A stretch of 41,192 bases of DNA, taken from NCBI RefSeq assembly GCF_900659615.1, contig NZ_CAACUY010000068.1:1-41192 (forward strand), written 5' to 3'. This document shows positions 16,165-23,717 of this stretch, piece by piece. The notes beneath the pieces are model-generated. The model made no database searches. It was not told where the DNA came from and worked only from the letters and a program-made list of their open reading frames with translations. How positions within the stretch are numbered: position 1 is the first letter of the stretch; each line of letters starts with the position of its first letter. Both the position numbers and the translations under genes were made by a program. This DNA comes from Actinomadura fibrosa (lineage in GTDB: Bacteria; Actinomycetota; Actinomycetes; Streptosporangiales; Streptosporangiaceae).

Positions 16165-16671
16165 TCAGGCCCGCGCGACGGCGGTCACTTCGGGTGCCGT
16201 CGGATCGGCCGCGTGCGGCTCCTCTTCGGTGACCGCGGTGCACGGGTTGGGCGGGCAGCACGGATAGAGGCGGCCCGCCCAGTGCGTCTCGTCCACCGGG
16301 TAGCCGGTGGCGCGGAGCGCGGGCAGGGTCCGGGCGATGCAGTCGTCGTTCATGTACATTCCGGGCGCTGGCGGGACGTGGTGGAAGTAGCGGCCGAACA
16401 GGCGGTCGCAGAAGTCGGCGTAGTCCTGGCTGTGCAGTATGAAGGCGTGCCAGCCCGGGTCGACCGAGTCGCTCATGGCGAGCCGGAGCCGCGGGTTGTC
16501 GGCGCACGCCTTCAGCCAGACCAGCGTCTGGCCGACCACTCCTTCGGCGTAGGGCAGGGTGACCTGGTCGTGCTTGGAGACGTAGGCGGCCAAGACGTCG
16601 AAGACCTCGACGCCCACCAGCTCACGTGGGTCCTTGACGGCCGCGGCCGTCCGCTCGGCTGTGATGGTCAT
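16165..16671 (-). CDS. Conserved WHxF-motif protein (glycine-rich-domain-protein-like)
   Basis: A 168-residue protein from ATG 16671 behind AGGTTCC. The central motif VDPGWHAFILHSQDYADFCDRLFGRYFHHVPP resembles actinobacterial proteins annotated as glycine-rich domain-containing (GRDP-like). The spaced His and Cys residues could bind metal; this is inference. The C-terminal end has a short Cys/Pro-rich stretch (YPCCPPNPC) followed by an acidic tail. It lies between a small unknown gene and the kinase-fold gene in an apparent operon. The function is unknown. Confidence 0.72.
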   Translation of the reverse strand: MTITAERTAAAVKDPRELVGVEVFDVLAAYVSKHDQVTLPYAEGVVGQTLVWLKACADNPRLRLAMSDSVDPGWHAFILHSQDYADFCDRLFGRYFHHVPPAPGMYMNDDCIARTLPALRATGYPVDETHWAGRLYPCCPPNPCTAVTEEEPHAADPTAPEVTAVARA

Positions 16672-16736
16672 AGGAACCTCCGGCGCGCTGTGTTGGCACG
16701 GCCCTGAGCGCACGCCTGAACTCGGGGCCGTGTGCG

Positions 16737-17018
16737 TTACATGGCGCGACCGTCCAGCAGCATTTGCCACCACTGCTCGATCTGCTCGCGCGGTGTCGGT
16801 GTGGGCGTCTCGGTGACGATCTGATCCCCAGAGGAGCCCGGACGCTCGATGCGGCGAATCCGGTAGTCCAGGCCGACCCACCCGAGCACGTAGTGGAACC
16901 GGTGGTTGGTGCAGGTGCGGGCGTCCACCCGGCGCACCGGCAGGTGACGTATCGCCGGCCGCCATGGGACGTGGAGCGGCCATCGCACCGGGATGGGCGG
17001 ACATGGTGGGGATGGCAT
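16737..17018 (-). CDS. Small unknown protein
   Basis: A 93-residue protein. ATG 17018 is chosen because GGAGG lies 5 nt upstream. The N-terminal third is Pro-rich (PPCPPIPVRWPLHVPWRP). The rest looks folded: RTCTNHRFHYVLGWVGLDYRIRRIER, and a C-terminal helix PREQIEQWWQMLLDGRAM. No family recognised. A 65-bp gap separates it from the WHxF gene, and the three genes read the same way. Confidence 0.55.
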   Translation of the reverse strand: MPSPPCPPIPVRWPLHVPWRPAIRHLPVRRVDARTCTNHRFHYVLGWVGLDYRIRRIERPGSSGDQIVTETPTPTPREQIEQWWQMLLDGRAM

Positions 17019-17374
17019 CGGGCCTCCAGGGAGCGGCGCGGCGGGCCGTCTCCAGGACCGCCGGGGGAACGGTGCCCCGGACAGGCCCGCCGCGCCGTTC
17101 GGGCCGTACGACGTCGCAGCACGGGGGTTCCACTGGACGTGAGTACGGCGAGGTGGCGGAGAGCAGCCACGCTGCCGGCCGCGATTGTTTGGTGAGGACG
17201 AGACCGCGTCGTGGCGAGCCCGGCCTCGTCCCCCGCTGATGTGGGTCGTGGTCACGGCAGCGCACTGGTCGCGACCCGGCAACCAGTCCGGAAGGTGATG
17301 GGGGATGCACTGACCCCTTCGTGGCTGCTGAAGGGACGATGCGACTTCGGCAGCGCCGCCTCGGCCTGGGGCTC
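17019..17374. other. 356-bp gap without a clear gene
   Basis: Separates two minus-strand operons. Frames here are antisense or low-complexity, and I see no strong hairpin. It probably contains the promoter of the 17018-15334 operon. Confidence 0.4.
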
Positions 17375-18160
17375 TCATCGGGACTCGCCTCGCTCCCCCA
17401 TGACCTTCCCGACGGCGGCGAGCAGCGGTAGTTTCAGGTGATCGTCGTGCCGTATGGTTCCGGCCCGCCAGGCCTCCGCGCGCACCAGTCCGGGCGCCAC
17501 CAGCGCCAGTCGGCGCAGCATGGCCGCGATCTCATGGCCCGTTCGGGGGCAGCCGCTTCCCAACCGGTCCTGGCACAGGGCGGCCGCCGCCTCCACCGCA
17601 GAGCTGCCGGCTTCGGCATGGCTGACCACCAGGTAGCTGCCATACGGCAGCTCGGTCACCAGGTCGAGCACGATCTCGCGGGCATGACCCGAATGCTCCA
17701 AGCTGCCCGCCAAGAGCACGGCGAGCGGCTCATCGAGATCCATGAGCAGCTCACCCGCGACGAGGTCGAAGATGCCGCCGACGTCACGCATATCCCATCG
17801 CAGAACGCGGACCGCGCTGGTGTGCACGGTAAGGGCGCGAGCCCGCGCAACGACCGTGGGGTCACCATCGACGCACACCACACGCGCGTCCGGAAGGACG
17901 GCCTGCGCGACCTCGTGCACGCGGCCCCCGACGGGCAGGCTCACCCCCACCTCCAGGAACTGGGAGATTCCAGCTCCGGCCAGGTAAGTGATGGCGCGGC
18001 TCACGAAGTCGCGGTTCGCCTGGGCCATGAGCGCTGCACAGGGCAGGACCTTCAGCAGCGCATCGGCCAGATCGCGGTCAGCGGCGCAGTTGTCCTTGCC
18101 GCCCAACAGATAGTTCTCAACTCGCGCTGGATGCGGCCTGTCGACGGAGCCGCTCAGCAT
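17375..18160 (-). CDS. DUF574 family SAM-dependent methyltransferase
   Basis: A 261-residue protein from ATG 18160. The hallmark HPARVENYLLGGKDNCAADR is at residues 10-29, followed by NRDFVSRAITYLAGAGISQFLEVG (SAM motif I, with Val/Ser where the family often has an Asp-Ile-Gly-Thr block), VVCVDGDPTVVARARAL (motif II acidic residue), and VAGELLMDL with MRDV nearby. Its length is normal for the family. DUF574 enzymes are abundant in Streptomyces-like genomes, but their substrates are largely unknown. The start overlaps the stop of the upstream gene by 7 nt, indicating coupled translation. Confidence 0.9.
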   Translation of the reverse strand: MLSGSVDRPHPARVENYLLGGKDNCAADRDLADALLKVLPCAALMAQANRDFVSRAITYLAGAGISQFLEVGVSLPVGGRVHEVAQAVLPDARVVCVDGDPTVVARARALTVHTSAVRVLRWDMRDVGGIFDLVAGELLMDLDEPLAVLLAGSLEHSGHAREIVLDLVTELPYGSYLVVSHAEAGSSAVEAAAALCQDRLGSGCPRTGHEIAAMLRRLALVAPGLVRAEAWRAGTIRHDDHLKLPLLAAVGKVMGERGESR

Positions 18161-18495
18161 GACGCACCACGCAGCCGCTCCTGCAGCCGGTCGGCCGCGC
18201 TCGGCGTGTGGCTCACCAGGGCGATCACCTCGCCGCCGGACGAGCGGTAGAAGTGACCCGTGACCGTGACATCCTCCGACCGGCCGGGGAGGAGCGGATT
18301 GGCGACGTGGAGGACCTGGCGCCCGCTCGGTCGGTGCTCGAACACCGCACGCCAGCCGCGGCTGGCCATCTCCATCTGCAGGGCCTGCAAGTAGGAATCA
18401 ACCTGCCAACCGGCAGGGACGCTGTTCGGTGGGGTAAGGACGCACGGCCGCTGGGGAGCCGACGAGCCGCGAAGAGGGTGATGAGGAGGGAGCAC
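18154..18495 (-). CDS. Small conserved actinobacterial protein, uncertain start
   Basis: The conserved part is clear: VPAGWQVDSYLQALQMEMASRG, then EHRPSGRQVLHVANPLLPGRSEDVTVTGHFYR and GGEVIALVSHTP, ending ADRLQERLRG. This matches unnamed small actinobacterial proteins often found near XRE regulators. The frame is open to 18666, but that would overlap the divergent XRE gene, so GTG 18495 (113 residues) is a tentative start. It is coupled to the DUF574 gene. The function is unknown. Confidence 0.65.
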   Translation of the reverse strand: MLPPHHPLRGSSAPQRPCVLTPPNSVPAGWQVDSYLQALQMEMASRGWRAVFEHRPSGRQVLHVANPLLPGRSEDVTVTGHFYRSSGGEVIALVSHTPSAADRLQERLRGASC

Positions 18496-18623
18496 CAGAG
18501 CCTCGCTGATCGGGTAGCGATTCGGTCGCAGCAAGTGAAGCTCTGCACGGGCCGCCCCCGGAAGTGCATACTGCTGGATAGGAATGTGGATATCGCCTCG
18601 TATCACCAATGGCGGTCGAGTGA

Positions 18624-19910
18624 ATGGCGCAGCGCATGGCCGATGAAGATCGCCCAGACTGGGCACAAAAGATCCGATCTGAGCGCGAAGCGCGTAAGTG
18701 GAGCAAAGCGGAGATGGCCCGCCAGCTCTTCAAGGCCGCCGGTATCCCGCAGGGCAACGTCCGCAGTCTGGCCAGGCAGGTCGCCTGGCATGAGGCGGGC
18801 ACGCACCGCCCGACCGACTGGGCAGCGGCATATGCGGTCGCATTCAACATGCCGGAAACCGTGCTCTTCGGCGGGCGCGGCACCGACAATGATGACGTGG
18901 AACGGCGCACTTTTCTGACCTTGGCCACCGCCGCGACCGCTGCTTCCCTGGCCCGCGACATCGAGCCGCTACGCACGGCGTTCGAGTCCGCGGCCGCCGT
19001 GGCAGTCGGCAGGCGAGATGCGGACACGTGGGAGCGCGTGGCGTGGGAGTACGCAGGGGAGGTCGGCTGGGCGCCGGCCGAGCTGCTGCAGCGCGAGCTC
19101 GCCACTGACTTCGGCGAGCTGACGCGGCTGATCGGCGAGGCGGCCGGCACGGCCCGGCTGCGCCTGGTCCACGTCGCGGCACAGTTGGCGGCGCTGACGG
19201 CCATCACGCTGACGAACTTGGGCGAGCCACGCGGCGCACGGCGGTGGTGGCGGACCGCCGGCCGGGCCGCGGACGAGACCGGCGACCACAGCACCGCGGC
19301 CCTGGTGCGCGGTCGCAGCGCGGTGTTCGCTCTCTACGGCGCGGCCTCCCCGCTGTCAGTCCTGAACATGGCCGACGAGGCCATCGAAGTCGGGCAGGGC
19401 ACGCCCTGCACAGGTGTCGTCAGCGGGCACGCTGCCCGAGCCCAGGCCCTCGCCGAGCTGGGGCGCCACCGGGAGGCCAGCGAAGCCCTCGATGATGTGC
19501 GCAACGTCTACGACAGACTGCCCGAGTTCGTCCGCGCCGACCGGACGACCCAATGGGGCTGGTCAGACCAACGGTTCTGGTACGTGGCCAGCACGGTGCA
19601 CACCCACGCCGGGAGTCTCGACGATGCCCTGAATGCTCAAGACAAAGCACTGGCGGCCTATCCGACAAGGAACTGGCAGGCACGTACCCAGGTCGAGATG
19701 CATCGGGCCGGCGTTCTGATGCGCGCTGGCGACGTCGACGAGGGCGCACGGCATATGGTGCGAGTGCTGGAGCGCCTTCCCGCTGAGCAACGCGCCGATG
19801 GGCTGTTGCAGCAGAGCGCGATGACGTCGCTGCGGCTGGCCCCCACGGAACAGACGCAACGGCGGACGATCCGGGAGGCGCGCGAATTGCTCGCGTCGAA
19901 TGGGAGATAG
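18624..19910 (+). CDS. XRE-family regulator with TPR-like C-terminus
   Basis: A 428-residue protein. The HTH lies at about residues 14-70 (IRSEREARKWSKAEMARQL and WHEAGTHRPTDWAAAYAVAF), with an insertion longer than in classical XRE domains. A linker with RRTFLTLATAATAASLARD, common in actinobacterial Xre-TPR proteins, precedes about 300 helical residues with TPR-like pairs (LGEPRGARRWWRTAGRAADETGD, HAARAQALAELGRHREASEAL, THAGSLDDALNAQDKALAAYP). TPR parts of this family sense or bind partners; the ligand is unknown. ATG 18624 is used; ATG 18636 is an alternative. It is divergent from the methyltransferase operon and directly abuts a GNAT gene. Confidence 0.85.
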   Translation: MAQRMADEDRPDWAQKIRSEREARKWSKAEMARQLFKAAGIPQGNVRSLARQVAWHEAGTHRPTDWAAAYAVAFNMPETVLFGGRGTDNDDVERRTFLTLATAATAASLARDIEPLRTAFESAAAVAVGRRDADTWERVAWEYAGEVGWAPAELLQRELATDFGELTRLIGEAAGTARLRLVHVAAQLAALTAITLTNLGEPRGARRWWRTAGRAADETGDHSTAALVRGRSAVFALYGAASPLSVLNMADEAIEVGQGTPCTGVVSGHAARAQALAELGRHREASEALDDVRNVYDRLPEFVRADRTTQWGWSDQRFWYVASTVHTHAGSLDDALNAQDKALAAYPTRNWQARTQVEMHRAGVLMRAGDVDEGARHMVRVLERLPAEQRADGLLQQSAMTSLRLAPTEQTQRRTIREARELLASNGR

Positions 19911-20468
19911 ATGACCCCGCCGAACCTGACCTTCATCCGCCACGACCCCGCCGAGACTCTCGACATCCTCACCGACGTGATCGTGCCGGTGTACGTGGCC
20001 AGCCATGGCGACGTCATCGACAGGTCCTTCTACAACGCGGAGCGGTTCGCCGAGCGGGTTCGCGGCTACGCCAAGGCGCCTGCGTTCGAGCTCGTCGTCG
20101 CCCACATCGACGGCGCCCCGGTCGGACAGGCTTTCGGATATGCGCTGCCGGTGAACGCGCGATGGTGGACGGCACTGACCACCGCCACCGCCGAAGGCTT
20201 CACCGACGAGACGGGACACCGTACGTTCGCCCTCAACGAGCTGATGGTCACGCCTGAGTGGCAGGGCCAAGGCGTCGCCCACGCCCTCCATGACGCCCTC
20301 CTCGGCGGTCGGCATGAGGAGCGCGCGACACTGCTCGTCCGCGAAGACAACACCTCCGCCCAGACCGCCTATGCGCGCTGGGGCTGGAAGAAGATCGGGA
20401 AGGCGCAGCCGTTCCCCGACAGCCCCCACTTCGACGCCATGATCGTCGACCTACCGCTACGGCGCTGA
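19911..20468 (+). CDS. GNAT family N-acetyltransferase
   Basis: A 185-residue protein whose ATG follows the XRE-TPR stop with no gap (TAG then ATG), with GGGAGA serving as Shine-Dalgarno inside the upstream gene. The acetyl-CoA binding motif is VTPEWQGQGVAHALHDALL (Q/R-x-x-G-x-G/A type), preceded by the strand FALNELMV and followed by LLVREDNTSAQTAYARWGWKKIG, the classic GNAT ending. The acceptor is unknown. Tight coupling to the regulator suggests shared expression. Confidence 0.88.
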   Translation: MTPPNLTFIRHDPAETLDILTDVIVPVYVASHGDVIDRSFYNAERFAERVRGYAKAPAFELVVAHIDGAPVGQAFGYALPVNARWWTALTTATAEGFTDETGHRTFALNELMVTPEWQGQGVAHALHDALLGGRHEERATLLVREDNTSAQTAYARWGWKKIGKAQPFPDSPHFDAMIVDLPLRR

Positions 20469-20570
20469 CCCAGCGTTCTTGTTCGGGCGTACCGGGCGGG
20501 CGCGTCCCACTCGCCGCTGCCGCTGGCATCGCTCGGCCCGCAGCGCTCGTAGGGCGCCGACGATGATCAG

Positions 20571-20587
20571 TTGACCCTTTTTCATCC
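20571..20587 (+). repeat. Left terminal inverted repeat of the IS
   Basis: TTGACCCTTTTTCATCC, the exact reverse complement of 21474-21490. Confidence 0.9.
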
Positions 20588-20712
20588 GTCCTGGGCAGGT
20601 GCTGATCACAACATGATCGCGGTGCGGGCTCTCGGCCGCTGACACGAAGGAACCCTGGTAGACGGGTTGATCACCACAACCAGCACGTCCGAACCAGGGG
20701 CCCTGCCTGCTT

Positions 20713-21480
20713 GTGTACCGTGCCGCCGTCGATTTGTCGCGTGCAACGCTGAACTACCTGGCCGGGGTGATCCGGCGGCGCCGCAAGGCGATCAGGGTGC
20801 CCTGGCGGCGGCTGAACGCCGGGCGGCAGGCCCTGCTGGTGCTGGTCCACCTGCGCAAGGGCGAGGCGTTCACCGAGCTCGGCGCTGGTTTCGGGGTGTC
20901 GACCAGCACCGCCTGGCGGTACGTCGAGGAGGCGGTGGCGCTGCTGGCGGCGCGGTCACCGAAGCTGACAGCGGCGTTGCGCAAAGCGGGCGAGGACGGG
21001 CTGCATCTGCTGCGGGACGCTCATCGCCTGCGGCCGGGTGCGATCGGGTGCGTGCCGACCGGCCGTACTACTCGGCCAAGCATCGCTGCCACGGCATGAA
21101 CGTACAGGTCATCGCCGGTCCTGACGGGACGGTCCTGTGGACCTCGTGGGCGCTGCCCGGCAGCACCCACGACCTGACCGCCGCCCGCATCTGGGGGATC
21201 CTGCGTGAGCTGGACGCCGCCGGGATCCTCACCCTGGCCGACAAGGGCTACCAGGGCGCCGAGGCTGCGGTCGTCCTCCTGCCGTAGAAGGGCCGCGACA
21301 AGCCCGAATCCCACAAGCACGCCAACCGCGCGCACGCCAAGCACCGCGGACCCGGCGAACGCGCCAATGCCCAGTCTGAATGGAAGCTGCTCCGCAAGCT
21401 CCGCTACAGCCCCAGCAAAGCCGGCCACCTCGTCAAAGCCATCACCGTCCTACAAAACCACGAGGTCACCCGAGGATGAA
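20713..21480 (+). pseudogene. IS5-family DDE transposase, two frame changes and a nonsense codon
   Basis: The N-terminal helix-turn-helix region is read from GTG 20713 (AGRQALLVLVHLRKGEAFTELGAGFGVSTSTAWRYVEEA). The frame then shifts near 21013, where GTLI of the first catalytic block appears in another frame, and again before 21042, where DRVRADRPYYSAKHRCHGMNVQV resumes. LPGSTHDLTAARIWGIL and LADKGYQGA carry the second DDE region. A TAG at 21285-21287 then interrupts the frame before KGRDKPESHKHANRAHAKHR and GPGERANAQ (expected catalytic Glu) and LLRKLRYSPSKAGHLVKAI. Without recoding, no functional transposase can be made. Confidence 0.88.
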
Positions 21481-21490
21481 AAAGGGTCAA
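21474..21490 (-). repeat. Right terminal inverted repeat of the IS
   Basis: GGATGAAAAAGGGTCAA; its inner 16 bp, with one mismatch, recur alone at 15303-15318. Confidence 0.9.
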
Positions 21491-21707
21491 TGGATGCCCT
21501 GCGGGAACGGGCGGTGCCTTCGTGGTGGCTCCCATGGAAGACCGCAGTGAGGTGGCATACCTGGAGACGACCATACGCGGCATCACACTGGACGCCCCGT
21601 CGGACCTCGCAATGCTCTCGGGCGTGCTCAGGGAGCTCCGAGCGAGGGCGCTTCCGGAAGACATGTCACTGGACGTGATGAGGAAGGCGCTGGAGAAGTG
21701 GACCTGA
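21491..21707 (+). pseudogene. 3' fragment of an XRE-DUF5753 regulator cut by the IS
   Basis: An open frame begins at the IS border and ends at TGA 21705-21707. It reads GTGGAFVVAPMEDRSEVAYL, then ETTIRGITLDAPSDL and LRELRARALPEDMSLDVMRKA, which is the C-terminal end of DUF5753 domains (VAYLE, then an LRA-ALP-x-x-SL helix pair). The HTH and most of DUF5753 are missing. Its stop overlaps the start of the DUF397 gene by 10 nt, the usual arrangement for this pair. A short product from GTG 21522 is possible but unlikely to bind DNA. Confidence 0.75.
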
Positions 21708-21886
21708 GCGACGCGAGGTGGCGCAAGGCGAGTCGGAGCGGCGAGAACGGCGGCGACTGTGTCGAGCTGGCACGGCGTCCCGGCGCGGTGGCGGTGCGGG
21801 ACAGCAAGGACCCGCACGGGCCTGTCCTTCTGGTGACGTCCGCTGATCTGCGTGCGGCGATCAGGGCGGTTTCTTTGGACGCTTGA
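21698..21886 (+). CDS. DUF397 family small protein
   Basis: A 62-residue protein from GTG 21698. The full DUF397 signature is present: ARWRKASRSGENGGDCVELAR, then GAVAVRDSKDPHGPVLLVTSADL and a final helix RAAIRAV. DUF397 proteins partner with XRE-DUF5753 regulators (WhiJ-type loci, development and antibiotic control in Streptomyces) and probably modulate them. Here the partner is truncated, so this gene is orphaned unless it serves another regulator. Confidence 0.92.
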   Translation: MDLSDARWRKASRSGENGGDCVELARRPGAVAVRDSKDPHGPVLLVTSADLRAAIRAVSLDA

Positions 21887-21919
21887 GTGGTTGCCGGGGT
21901 GCGTGGACGGCATGGTTGC

Positions 21920-22756
21920 TCAGTCGATGATGTTGTCCGGTGAGTCCAGCCATAGCTCTTGGCCTTCAGGGGTCACTGTGACGCCGTACCGGGTGCAGTC
22001 TGGCTCGCCTGCGGCTTTCCAGCGTCGCTCGGCCTCGTCCGTCGTTCGGACGTCTACCCGTTGACCGTGCAGCGGCATGAACGGTGAGGGACCCAGGAAG
22101 CGTCCCTCGGCGATGCCGTCCGAGCGCACGGTAAGGCGGCACAGCGGCCAGTCCGGGTGGACGGTCGGCGCCCACGGCACGAGGATCATCCCGCCCGGAC
22201 GAGTCTGCTCGACCCAGGCCGGCGGGACCGTGTGAGCGGACGCGGTGACGACTATCCGGTCATAGGGCGCCCCTGGCGGGTAACCGTCTTCGCCGTCCCC
22301 GGTCGCTACCCGAACGGGAAAACCGGCCCGCTGCAACGCTTGGCGGGCGCGGTCGGCCGCCACGGGGTCGAGTTCGACGCTTATGACGTTGTCGGCCCCG
22401 GCCAGATGTGCGAGGACCGCCGCGTTGTAGCCCGTGCCGGTACCGATTTCCAGTACGCGCATCCCCGAAGCCAGCTTCAACGCGTCCAGTACGCGGGCCA
22501 TGATGAATGGCGCGCTGCTGGAACTGGTGGCCTCCACTCCTCGTCCCGTCGTCGCGTCGCGCAACTCGGGAGGGACGGACGGATCGAACGCGGTGCGTGT
22601 CACGATCGCGTCGTCAGCGGCCACGTGTTCTTGCCAGCGTTCCGGGTCATCGCCGCGCCGCAGCGGCACCAGCCAACCGCTCTCATCGAGTACGAAGATC
22701 TCATCCGGGATGAAAAGGACGCGCGGTACCGCTGCCAGGGCTTCGTGAACGTTCAC
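21920..22756 (-). CDS. Protein-L-isoaspartate-methyltransferase-like SAM enzyme
   Basis: A 278-residue protein. GTG 22756 (VNVHEALAAVPR) is preferred over ATG 22777 because it has GGGGAAG upstream and overlaps the stop of the 41-residue gene as GTGA. Motifs of PCMT-like enzymes: SSSSAPFIMARVLDAL (pre-motif), GMRVLEIGTGTGYNAAVLAHL (SAM motif I, about 99-120), VISVELDPVAADRARQAL (motif II), YDRIVVTASAHTVPPAWVEQ and PGGMILVPW. The extra N-terminal 80 residues and the C-terminal domain match PCMT-like enzymes in actinobacteria, some of which modify RiPP precursors such as graspetides. No ATP-grasp gene or precursor was found here, so repair or maturation roles remain open. Confidence 0.85.
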   Translation of the reverse strand: MNVHEALAAVPRVLFIPDEIFVLDESGWLVPLRRGDDPERWQEHVAADDAIVTRTAFDPSVPPELRDATTGRGVEATSSSSAPFIMARVLDALKLASGMRVLEIGTGTGYNAAVLAHLAGADNVISVELDPVAADRARQALQRAGFPVRVATGDGEDGYPPGAPYDRIVVTASAHTVPPAWVEQTRPGGMILVPWAPTVHPDWPLCRLTVRSDGIAEGRFLGPSPFMPLHGQRVDVRTTDEAERRWKAAGEPDCTRYGVTVTPEGQELWLDSPDNIID

Positions 22757-22878
22757 TGCTTCCCCGAACCGTTGCATAGGGCACAGGGCGCCCAGAACCG
22801 CTTACCGTCGTTGGTCTTCCACGAGCCGCCGTTGCCGTTGCAGCCGGAGCATTGAGCTTCTTTGCTGTGCTTGCCCAC
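22753..22878 (-). CDS. 41-residue zinc-ribbon (DnaJ-like CxxCxGxG) protein
   Basis: A small gene from GTG 22878, with AGAGGA 8 nt upstream, ending in TGA that overlaps the next gene's GTG by 4 nt. Two CxxC knuckles are seen: QCSGCNGNGG at residues 9-18 and PCALCNGSGK at 31-40, a DnaJ-type zinc-ribbon pattern that can bind one Zn ion. The middle is GSWKTNDGKRFW. Tight coupling to the methyltransferase-like gene suggests a joint function, for example substrate delivery or a peptide substrate; this is inference. Confidence 0.75.
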   Translation of the reverse strand: MGKHSKEAQCSGCNGNGGSWKTNDGKRFWAPCALCNGSGKQ

Positions 22879-23063
22879 GCAATTTTTCCTCTTCTGACCC
22901 CCGTTCACTCAGCTTACGGGCGTAGGTGCGGCTTCTCTTCGTGTTCGGGGATGGGCCGTCGTGTCGCTGAGTATGGGGTTGTGGGCTTTCTGTGTGGTGG
23001 GGGGGTAGAGCCTAGGGGCTAGTGGGGGGTTGGTGCTGGGAGCCCTGTTTGGGGTGGTGAGGG

Positions 23064-23079
23064 GGGCAATAGCTTGCCC
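23064..23079 (+). promoter_or_regulatory. Hairpin over the Shine-Dalgarno of the C39-like protease gene
   Basis: GGGCAA (23064-23069) and TTGCCC (23074-23079) pair perfectly around a TAGC loop, ending 2 nt before the ATG. The purine-rich ribosome site GAGGGGGG (23059-23066) is partly inside the stem and otherwise 15 nt from the start; folding would either hide it or bring it near the ATG. Confidence 0.35.
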
Positions 23080-23081
23080 GC

Positions 23082-23717
23082 ATGACGACTTCCCGCCGTA
23101 CCGCCGTCGCCGCGACGTTCCTCGCCGCCGCGCTGGCCGTTCCTCTCGGCACCGCCTCCGCGCAGGCCGCGCCCGTCCGGCACACCGCCGCGGCCCAGCC
23201 CGCGGCGGCGGCCGGGCAGGTCGGGGCGCAGGCGACCAAGAAGCTGACGATCAAGACCCAGAAGCAGCAGAAGAGCTACTGGTGCGCCCCTGCCGCCGTC
23301 CGGGCCATGGCCTCGCGGCACCGCAGCGGTTCGGGACTGCCGACCCAGGCTCAGCTGGCCAAGCAGATGAAGACGAAGACCAGCGGCACCAACATCCGCG
23401 AGGTGCTGCAAACGCTCAACAAGCTGGCCGGCAAGCACACCTACGACTTCAACACCGTCGGCTCGGGGACGCGGCTGAGCGCCGAGGTGAAGGCGTCCGT
23501 CAACCGCGGCCACGCCGTCTACGTGTCCGTCTGGTCGCAGTGGAAGCCGTGGAAGAAGACCGGCACGCGCGGCGCGGGCCACGCGATCGTCGCCTACGGC
23601 TACTCGGGCAGCACCATCTACTGGTGGGACCCGATCGACAACACCCGGCACAGCGCGTCGGCCGCCAAGTCGTACGCGGCGATGAAGAACCGCGGCACGC
23701 AGATCATCACCGGCTGA
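23082..23717 (+). CDS. Secreted C39-like (papain-fold) cysteine protease
   Basis: A 211-residue secreted protein from ATG 23082. The signal peptide (residues 1-30) has RR, a hydrophobic core (AVAATFLAAALAVPLGTASA) and an AQAA end. The mature domain has Cys68 in QQKSYWCAPAAVRAM (Gln63 as oxyanion candidate), His167 in GAGHAIVAYGY, and Asp183 in IYWWDPID, a full triad for C39-like peptidases. No ABC exporter or bacteriocin is adjacent, so this is not a classic C39 leader peptidase; an extracellular protease is likelier. Its end overlaps the convergent P450 gene by 11 nt. Confidence 0.88.
   Translation: MTTSRRTAVAATFLAAALAVPLGTASAQAAPVRHTAAAQPAAAAGQVGAQATKKLTIKTQKQQKSYWCAPAAVRAMASRHRSGSGLPTQAQLAKQMKTKTSGTNIREVLQTLNKLAGKHTYDFNTVGSGTRLSAEVKASVNRGHAVYVSVWSQWKPWKKTGTRGAGHAIVAYGYSGSTIYWWDPIDNTRHSASAAKSYAAMKNRGTQIITG

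Larger units (their letters stand above)
20571..21490 (+). mobile_element. IS5-type insertion sequence, mutated copy
   Basis: About 920 bp bounded by perfect 17-bp inverted repeats at 20571-20587 (TTGACCCTTTTTCATCC) and 21474-21490. It carries one DDE transposase gene that is broken by frame changes and a stop. The outermost T/A may be target sequence rather than IS. I see no longer direct repeat in the flanks, and the flanking genes do not join up, so the present junctions are not a simple insertion. Confidence 0.9.
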
